64,000 nucleotides of DNA from Polytrichum commune (taxonomy: Eukaryota; Streptophyta; Polytrichopsida; Polytrichales; Polytrichaceae), in assembly GCA_950295325.1 (NCBI GenBank), contig OX485807.1, positions 37,790,440-37,854,439 of the forward strand. The letters are read 5' to 3'. This document shows, one piece after another, positions 57,362 through 64,000 of this stretch. The translations under genes and the position numbers were made by a program. A model generated the notes under the pieces. The model saw nothing but the letters and a program-made list of their open reading frames with translations. It was not told the DNA's origin and did no database searches. The stretch's first letter is position 1; the number at the start of each line of letters is the position of its first letter.

Positions 57362-59149
57362 GGATCATGCGGGATGATTAGTGTGGCACATGGTTATAGG
57401 ATAATTTAGTATATCTCATTGAGTTCGACCTCTCATTTTGTGGTCCCCTTGATACCTCAATTTAAGCATGGCTACTGTAATTGATCAATAAATTGGTTGA
57501 TAAACTTAATGTACATGTGTCATGTGTGGACCTGGTGGATAGGCCAATTGCTTGGGAGTGGTGTGGTCTCGAGATTGAAACTTCGGGTAGGTCCCCTTCC
57601 AAGGGCTGACACTTAGTTGACTTACGGGAACCATGTGCGGCAAGGGTATAATTGTTTGAGGGGGTATTATCTTGGCGACAAGCAATTAAATGACCCATTC
57701 AATCAGGTAATTTTCCAATTGTGCATATTTTGTAGTACCTTCCAATTACATTGAAAGGTTGGGGTGAGTCATTTTCATGTACCATGTATGTTTATTGTTT
57801 ATTATTAATCAACAAGTGGCTTGTCGCAAGAGTGCTATGCTCCATGATTATCGTCCACATGTGGCCAATTATTGTTGGTTGTCCTACCGAGGCCAAACTT
57901 TGGCTCATTTCAATAACCATTTCAAAAGGTACAACCAATAATCTGTTGGAATACGGTTTAGCCTCAAGGCAATTTCAGAAGTCCACAATACAAAACAAAT
58001 ATACACAAAATAGATATGCACTCAAGAACAACATGAATTTCTTTTATTGTGGAATCATTGACCAATGATGTATGATTTTTCATACCATGGTAGTTTAGAA
58101 ACAATGCAAACTCAACTTCATGGAATTTGTAACAAACTACATTATTTTGAACTTAAAGTCAGTGACATAGTATTGTGTGGGCCTATTTTGTTTTGAATTT
58201 GATTGATGCCATGAATAAAAAAAGACCCTATCTTTGGATGCATGTAGTTTTTAATTTTCAAGGAGTGTCAACCCTGGGGCTCCCTTAACGCAATCGTGAA
58301 TGCATAGGTAGGCCCCATACTGTGTGGTGTCATGCCTAGGTAGACGTAGGCATACTAAGTGGTAGCGTTTTTTAAATGGGTAAATATGATGCACACAACT
58401 TTTCTGATTGTATTTAAACTTGTCCATGTTAATGTTGCATTGTGGGTTGGCACCACCACTAGTCCCATCTCATTGTAGTTTACTACATAATACTACAGAA
58501 ATGAACTACAGTAGTGAATGATGCACCTTTCTAGTGACTTGACCACATGATCCTTGTAGTGATTAAATGCTTGTCCAACAAAATACGGTCAATTAATTTT
58601 AATGTGCAATAGTGTTGTGACTCCTGGTACGCTTCCAATAAGTTTGATATACTAAGTTTAATAATTGATTTGATTATCTAAAATCTACCTCGTAGTGGCA
58701 AAGAACTTGTGGCAATGACCCCATGATCATTGTAGATAGTGCCAGCATCTGAAAGGCAAGTTTTAAGAGCAACATACATGCTCTTGCAAGATTACTAGAA
58801 TGCATCTCACTTTGAAACCTCAAACATTTAGGGTTAGCAAACTATTGAAATTTGAAAAGAGCTAAAACTGAATTCGGGATTTAGCAATGAGAGACATTTA
58901 AGAACTTCCAGTGGTGGCTTGTTGAACTACGTACATGTCATTGAAAATACCCGTGAACACCCTTGATCCAAGTTACTTGTTGAAGAAGAAAGTAGTTATT
59001 GAGCAATTAAGTTGTGTCATCAGAAATTTTTCCTGTGTCACTAGAAAATTTGTACACTACCACAACGGTAGACTTGAAGCAGATCTCATTCAGCGATGCA
59101 GGTTGAGTGCCTAGAACTCATATGCTGGTAGTGTCTGTTGAAATCATTA
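57362..59149. other. Intergenic
   Basis: No gene seen. 59010-59137 resembles one end of the CACTA-type family and closes with CATATGCTGGTAGTG. Confidence 0.5.
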
Positions 59150-59768
59150 TGAAGGCCTGAAGATGCAAGCTAAAATGTGAGGGTGTCATCAATTTTGGCC
59201 AAAACTTTGGGTGAATCACAACACATCAACAGAGTGCAGCAAAAATAGTCACGTCTTTGAGGGTAACGCGAAATTCTCTAGTAACACCTGCACAACCACA
59301 TTTTTCCAGTTCTGAATGTCTTAAATTTCCTCATTCATAATCTAGATCATCGGTTAGGGTTCGGGAACTCCCACCCACACCAGCCATCATTTCGTTTTAG
59401 TAACGAAGGTTTTAATCGTCTCTATAAGAGGCTCGTCGGGAATAACAGATAGTAGCTGCCATGTTCAAATCACCGTGAAGACATGAAGATGCAACTTACT
59501 GTGATGGTGTTATCAATGTTGGCCAATAGCTCTGTTGGATTACTTGACACATTGGTGACATTGATTTGAGAGAGTCTCAAAATCTGAGGTATGTGAAACT
59601 CTCTAGTAACACATGCGCAACCACATTTTTTCCTTGAAATGAATGTCCCGAATCACTCAATCGCGTCCTCGATCATCGATTAAGGCTTGGGAACCCCCAC
59701 TCTGGTTTAAGGGTTTTGCAAAACAATGGTTTGAATTGTCTCTGGAGGCTGGCCGGGACTGACACATG
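59150..59768. repeat. Tandem duplication, unit about 310 bp
   Basis: Copies start at about 59150 and 59458. Shared blocks are GAAGATGCAA, GGTGTTATCAAT-like, TTGGCCAA, TCTCTAGTAACAC, CGCAACCACATTTTT-like, GAATGTC, ATCATCG(G/A)TTA, GGAACYCCCACYC and GTCTC(T/-)GGAGGCT/GTCTCTATAAGAGGCT. Well diverged. Confidence 0.75.
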
Positions 59769-59924
59769 TTAATTCGTTTGGCCTTTGACATATTCAATTA
59801 TCGCTTTGGTACTTGTCCTTGGACCCTATACGCTGGTAGTGACACATAATCAGAGATTGTACCTAATCGTCGAGGAATGGCTGGAAAAAATCACAACCTG
59901 TCGAACAGCACGTTACCACTGACC

Positions 59925-60930
59925 ATTTGGTTCCAACAATCAAGACAAGCCACACTCTAATTGCAAGTACAATGGAGATTTTTGTTGCTAAATTTACATT
60001 TTCATGAGGAGAAACATGCCTAACTTAGTAGACGGTGACGACAGTAAAACCAACCAAAACTTGTGTGTTCAGTCGCTAGAAAGCAAGTATATTCAAACTG
60101 TGGTTCCTGCGTGGACAGCAGTCGGAAGAGAAATGCTCATTGTTTCAACGATGAACACAACGTGCATTCTAATCGAATGAAATTGCAGGGAAGATATCTC
60201 GCAAAATCTCTTATTCGCATGAGGACAAGCATGACTTGTATACGATGACAACAGTATAACCAGAACTCAGGTGCTCCCTTTCCAAGACAGGATATAAACG
60301 CAAACTGTAATTTTCGCCTGGTTGGCAGTCGGAAGAGAATTATTTGAATGACTTAACAATCAACACAACATGCCTTCCAATTGAAATTACAGGGGAAATT
60401 TTCTTGCCAATTCCAAATTTCCATGTGAAGAAACGTGACTAGTAAATAATTGACAACCGTAAAACCAGAAACTGAGGTGTTCCGTTGCCAGAAAGATTAT
60501 AAACTCAAGTTATAATGATCGCCTGGACGCAATCGGAAGGGGAACTCAGCAGGAGAAGATTAGTAGCAACATATGTTGATGTGCACAAAATCCTTCGTGA
60601 TATGACTTGTAGCAAGATTTTCCACTACATCGGCAACCTGTTGAGTGACAGGTCGCATTGACATTCTAAGACAATTTGTTTCAACAGTGAAAACAAGCTA
60701 CACTCTGATTGCAGGTGCAGGGGAGTTTTTCTTGCTAGGAGAAAATCATGACAACGACTGGATAACCTGAACTCGGCTGTTCTGTTGCCAGAAAGGATAT
60801 AAACTCAACTCTAATGTTCACCTGAATCGCAGGAAGGGTAATTCAGCAGGTTACACATGTTGATGCGCACAAATTCCCTTTTGTACTATGTAGTGTAGCA
60901 AGATTTGTTTCCACTACATCGGATATCAGG
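59925..60930. repeat. Tandem array of four units downstream of the PRT1-like gene
   Basis: Units begin near 59928, 60140, 60350 and 60678 (TTTCAACNATNAACACAA-like). Each has a GCAGG(G)GA-type block, a GACAACAGTAAAACCAG-like block, AACTCAGGTG/AACTCGGCTG, GAAAGGATATAAACTCAA-like and GCAGTCGGAAGAG-like sequence. The last two units carry a further 115-bp tail (CAGCAGG, ACATATGTTGATG(T/C)GCACAAA, TGTAGCAAGATTT, CCACTACATCGG). The basic unit is about 210 bp. It is non-coding. Confidence 0.8.
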
Positions 60931-61607
60931 AAGCTGCAATGGACGTCCTAGACCTAATGGCCTCACATCAGCTGCAAGATTGTGCATCCATGGGATATTT
61001 TAATTACAAAAAAGAAAAGAAAAGAAAAGAAGTCTAAATATCAATGGCAACCCGTGCTTTTGCGCACATGACAGACATGTAGGTAGAAGTACTCATACTG
61101 CGAAGATGTACAAAATTTGTGTTGAGACATTAAAACATCTGCAAAGTCACGGAAGGCCAATGTGATTTTGAACCTCTGTAAGTATTGTCTCCTCTCCAGC
61201 TCCCCGTGCGGTTGAGGTTGGTCCCCTTAAATGCAGAGTTGAAAATTGAGGAACCCTTGCATCCCTTTTGACGATGACGCCCATAATTGAATTGAATCAA
61301 GGATCCTACTGACGAAACCCTACATTCTCCAACCTATCCTAATGAAGAGCACATACTCCTGAGCTTTTTTTCTTCCTTCTTTCTTTCATTTTTTGGCTGT
61401 CTACGTAGATGTATACATTTGTGACTAGACAAAGTGGACTTACTATCTGGAAAAATGGAGCTCTCCGACGTACATTCGGGCACCACATATTCACCGGTTG
61501 CAAGGCTGGTCGAAGGGGGCAAGATCTGATGAGAGCATACACCGGGAAAAGTTTCACCAAGACACATTTCAGGGCTACTTTCATTGGCGCAAGCGGAAGC
61601 AAGGTAG
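60931..61607 (-). other. 3' flank of the PRT1-like gene
   Basis: An AAAAG run lies near 61014-61032. A 108-codon minus frame overlaps the 3' end of the gene but has no family features. Confidence 0.5.
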
Positions 61608-62471
61608 TCAGCGGAAGATGATAACTTGAAAGGACCATGGCTTCTGTTTTGCAAGCACAAATTCCTTCATGCGATGCTTTGCTTTGTGTTGCTGGTTGAA
61701 CCGACCGGCCAAGGTGGAACCCCTACGGTGGTAGAAATCGTGACAGCCTTCGCAAAGATCGTAGCCACAGGTCTCCGGACAGTCGAGGCATTGGTATCTC
61801 TTCCCAAGGATGGGCATCATCCCGCACCCGTCGCAGCCAACGCCCTGGTGGATAGGGCCCGTGAGGATGTTGGAATTCTCGCTGGGGTTATACGCTTTCC
61901 ACGTTGCAATTGTTCGGTTCTTCACCTCCTCGGACCTGGTCTTGTACTCCTTCGGAAACTCCCTCTCGATGTACTGGTCGAGCTCAAGATGCACCTGCGG
62001 GGCAGTTCCAGGGTGTAAGGTATGACATATCCTGCAATTCTTGGACCCCGCAATTACGCACGTCTGGCACATGAGGTGGCCGCAATTCATCGCCACCGGC
62101 TTGTGCAATAATTTCTTGCAAACCTTGCAGTCCAGCACAGACTTCACACTCGGCTTTTTTCCTACCGAGGCAGGGCCGTCTGGAATGTGCGGAGAGAAGT
62201 TGTTCTGTTCACGCTCTTCGGCGAGAACCTCTTTAGCTCGATTCTTGTACTCCGCAGGTGCCACGACTTGCTGGAGGTGGTGGAGCTGCTCGCAAATGCG
62301 GGGGAGATGTACGTAGGATTTTGTGCATACAGGGCAGTGGGAGACTGTGTTCATATTCATCGACCGGTTGACGCACCAGAAACAGAACATGTGTCCGCAT
62401 CCTTGCACTACTGGCTTGTAACAAAGCTCCAAGCACACCGGGCAGTTGAATTGCTTGCTTGAGTTCGACAT
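61608..62471 (-). CDS. PRT1-like E3 ubiquitin ligase (two RING fingers and a ZZ finger)
   Basis: Single exon, 287 residues from MSNSSKQF; an in-frame ATG five codons upstream (62486) is possible. RING 1 spans Cys10-Cys49 (CPVC ... [10 protein letters not shown] ... CPVC), RING 2 Cys115-Cys149 (CKVC ... [10 protein letters not shown] ... CRIC), and a ZZ finger roughly Cys213-His266 ([19 protein letters not shown], then GYDLCEGC, then [11 protein letters not shown]). All expected metal ligands are present. This order, with a CFWCV core in RING 1 and RFNQQH after the ZZ finger, is that of plant PRT1, the N-degron-pathway ligase that ubiquitylates proteins with aromatic N-termini. Arabidopsis PRT1 is about 410 residues; here the linker between the RINGs and the tail are shorter. 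The last codons after GRFNQQH are not conserved, and a GTTATC near 61620 could be a donor, so a further 3' exon cannot be ruled out. Confidence 0.92.
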   Translation of the reverse strand: MSNSSKQFNCPVCLELCYKPVVQGCGHMFCFWCVNRSMNMNTVSHCPVCTKSYVHLPRICEQLHHLQQVVAPAEYKNRAKEVLAEEREQNNFSPHIPDGPASVGKKPSVKSVLDCKVCKKLLHKPVAMNCGHLMCQTCVIAGSKNCRICHTLHPGTAPQVHLELDQYIEREFPKEYKTRSEEVKNRTIATWKAYNPSENSNILTGPIHQGVGCDGCGMMPILGKRYQCLDCPETCGYDLCEGCHDFYHRRGSTLAGRFNQQHKAKHRMKEFVLAKQKPWSFQVIIFR

Positions 62472-62926
62472 CCTGGCGACTACCACGGTTCACAGATAAA
62501 ATGACTGAGAAGAGCCTCTGAGCAATTACGGGAGCAATTACAGAGTCCTCAAATTGTGAGAAACTGTTTCTACCAAGATAGCGATTGCGCGACGGTCTGC
62601 AAGGCTCAGTAACCTCTTCACATTAGCGCTGCCATGTCGCACAATTGGTTCGATGATCCCTTGCACGACACACGAACCTTTTGGGATAACTGTGCTCTCG
62701 GATAGGCTTTGGCACTACATTTCGGTTATGCCACCACAAGTAGAGCTTCCAGAGTACCGGCAGCCTCTTCAATTGCCCTTCACCTGCCACCTGATTCGAA
62801 TTCCTTCTTCAAAAATATACGTGCAACACCGGGCCTGCAATTCCGTCAACACAGCAACAACCGCAAACGTAAGAGCCAAAATAATCACACAAACTCCACA
62901 CTCTCATGATGGCAGAAGATAGAGCC
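62472..62926 (-). other. 5' flank of the PRT1-like gene
   Basis: Presumed leader or promoter DNA. No separate gene is supported. Confidence 0.4.
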
Positions 62927-63300
62927 TCGGCACAATCGAACCTCCTGTGACACATCTTCGAAACTCCAATTGGCCGAAAAGCGAAATTGACATCAAGCAA
63001 ATTCAACATCAGAGCAGCTCAAAACTCCACAAAATTTCACAAACTCCACACACTCCAAGCAGAAGGATAGAACTTTCGGTACATCAACTCCGAAGATTTC
63101 ACAGGAGGTCCAATTGGCAAGGAAAAAAAGAAGAAAAAAGTAACATCAATCAACCTTTAGCATCAGAGCAGCTTAAAACAAAACAAATCAAGTCTACAAA
63201 AACCTTCGAGAACAAGAAATTCGGCACAATCAAACCTCCTGTGACATCTTTAATGCTCCAATTAACAGGAAAAGAAGAAGAAGAAGAAGTGACATCAATC
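62927..63300. repeat. Tandem triplication upstream of the PRT1-like gene (unit about 145 bp)
   Basis: Copies near 62927, 63070 and 63221 share CGGCACAATC(G/A)AACCTCCTGT or a diverged form, CTCCAATT(G/A), and GACATCAAGCAAATTCAACA/ACATCAATCAA followed by CATCAGAGCAGCT. A plus-strand frame of 190 codons runs over the array. Its composition follows the repeat, and I do not call it a gene. Confidence 0.75.
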
Positions 63301-64000
63301 GAATTCAACTTAACAATTGAGGAGCTCCAAATAACAATTAGAACATTAAAGAATCTGGTGCATCATCTGGTCCTGCACTATACCATTCTCGACCACTACC
63401 ATTGCCTGCACCGTATGAGTCACGTTCAGCATTTGGGCTCCCTAAACAACCAATCTGTTACGCAAAGATGTGAAGAAATTCCAACACAATATACACACCA
63501 AAATGCTTCCGGCTGCTGAATCTTCTTCTTCTTCTCCTTCTTCTTCTCCTCCTCGGCGGAGACCTGGGCTTCAGTTAGTACCGATGAATTTGACCCCACA
63601 GTCCCTGCTTGGACTTGGCGTTGCCAAGTCTGCGTCGTAAGCTAAGCTCCGGGACGGAGCTCTCTAGTTGTAACTTGGAAGGGCATCGAATGATGAACTT
63701 TCTAGAAAAGCCTTGCCATGCCATGTGCCATATGCTTGTTGCCATTTACTTATACAGTTGCCTACCTTAAGATAGGAGCTACTTCCACCGCAATTTGGTG
63801 ATATGGAAGTCGACGTCATGGAAAACGAAAGGTAACCGAATTGCCCACCCGGCTCCTATTCCCTAATCCAATGGCACATAAGTTGTTGGGATTCGATCAT
63901 GACATCTGTCATGTTAAGGGGTTTGGTAAAAACATGTTGCTTGTTGGGTTTATGGCTCATCCATCCCAACTTGATCACACTAGACTGATTTTGGGTCTAT
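63301..64000. other. Window end, possible PRT1-like promoter
   Basis: A CTT-rich run (63521-63555; GAA on the gene strand) sits where a leader would be. A hairpin GACTTGGC-GTT-GCCAAGTC lies at 63612-63630. Nothing coding is recognised to the right edge. Confidence 0.35.

Noticed and set aside
61626-62018. 130-residue plus-strand frame within the PRT1-like gene
   Set aside because: Antisense shadow of the ligase coding sequence.
62947-63519. 190-residue plus-strand frame near the right end
   Set aside because: It runs over a tandem repeat and a GAA-rich tract; the peptide shows only repeat-driven composition.

Overview
This is plant nuclear DNA. All four recognisable genes have land-plant families: a PP2A B55 regulatory subunit, a SNAP25-type t-SNARE, a VIT-family membrane transporter and a PRT1-like double-RING/ZZ ubiquitin ligase. 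Three of them have small GT-AG exons, and the space between genes is filled with decayed transposons. About one gene per 16 kb and a VIT protein of the long, bacterial-like type suggest a non-flowering land plant such as a bryophyte or lycophyte. That placement is inference; the sequence does not name the species.

Layout. 1-450: a decayed copy of the PP2A gene's own 5' end. 2434-9266 (+): PP2A-B55, 14 exons that join to an uninterrupted 522-residue frame, with a Harbinger-like MITE in intron 2. 9.88-10.67 kb: a dead LINE reverse transcriptase. 11365-15035 (-): SNAP33-like SNARE, five exons, with a long hairpin in intron 4 and a tandem triplication in intron 1. 15.0-16.9 kb: tandemly duplicated upstream DNA ending in a CpG-rich block. 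17-23.3 kb: transposons, including a 1.1-kb foldback element. 24267-27245 (-): VIT-family transporter whose 3' end has been tandemly copied twice downstream. 28.4-61 kb: no intact gene recognised. This stretch holds at least nine DNA-transposon families, tandem repeats, one broken gene fragment (46.6 kb) and one unexplained gene-like island (45.1-45.3 kb). 61608-62471 (-): PRT1-like E3 ligase in one exon.

The genes do not form a pathway together; they are unlinked housekeeping functions (phosphatase targeting, membrane fusion, metal storage, N-degron proteolysis). The distinctive feature is the repeat landscape. Many elements still have exact termini and target-site duplications: a hAT remnant with an 8-bp duplication, foldback and ACCGGTT-rich elements with 9-bp duplications, Harbinger-like elements with TTA/TAA, and a CACTA-type miniature with TGT. 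In addition, nearly every gene carries diverged local tandem duplications of 150-430 bp in its introns or flanks. Several inactivating changes fit C-to-T decay. All element boundaries and exon joins were read by eye; no alignment or database search was run.
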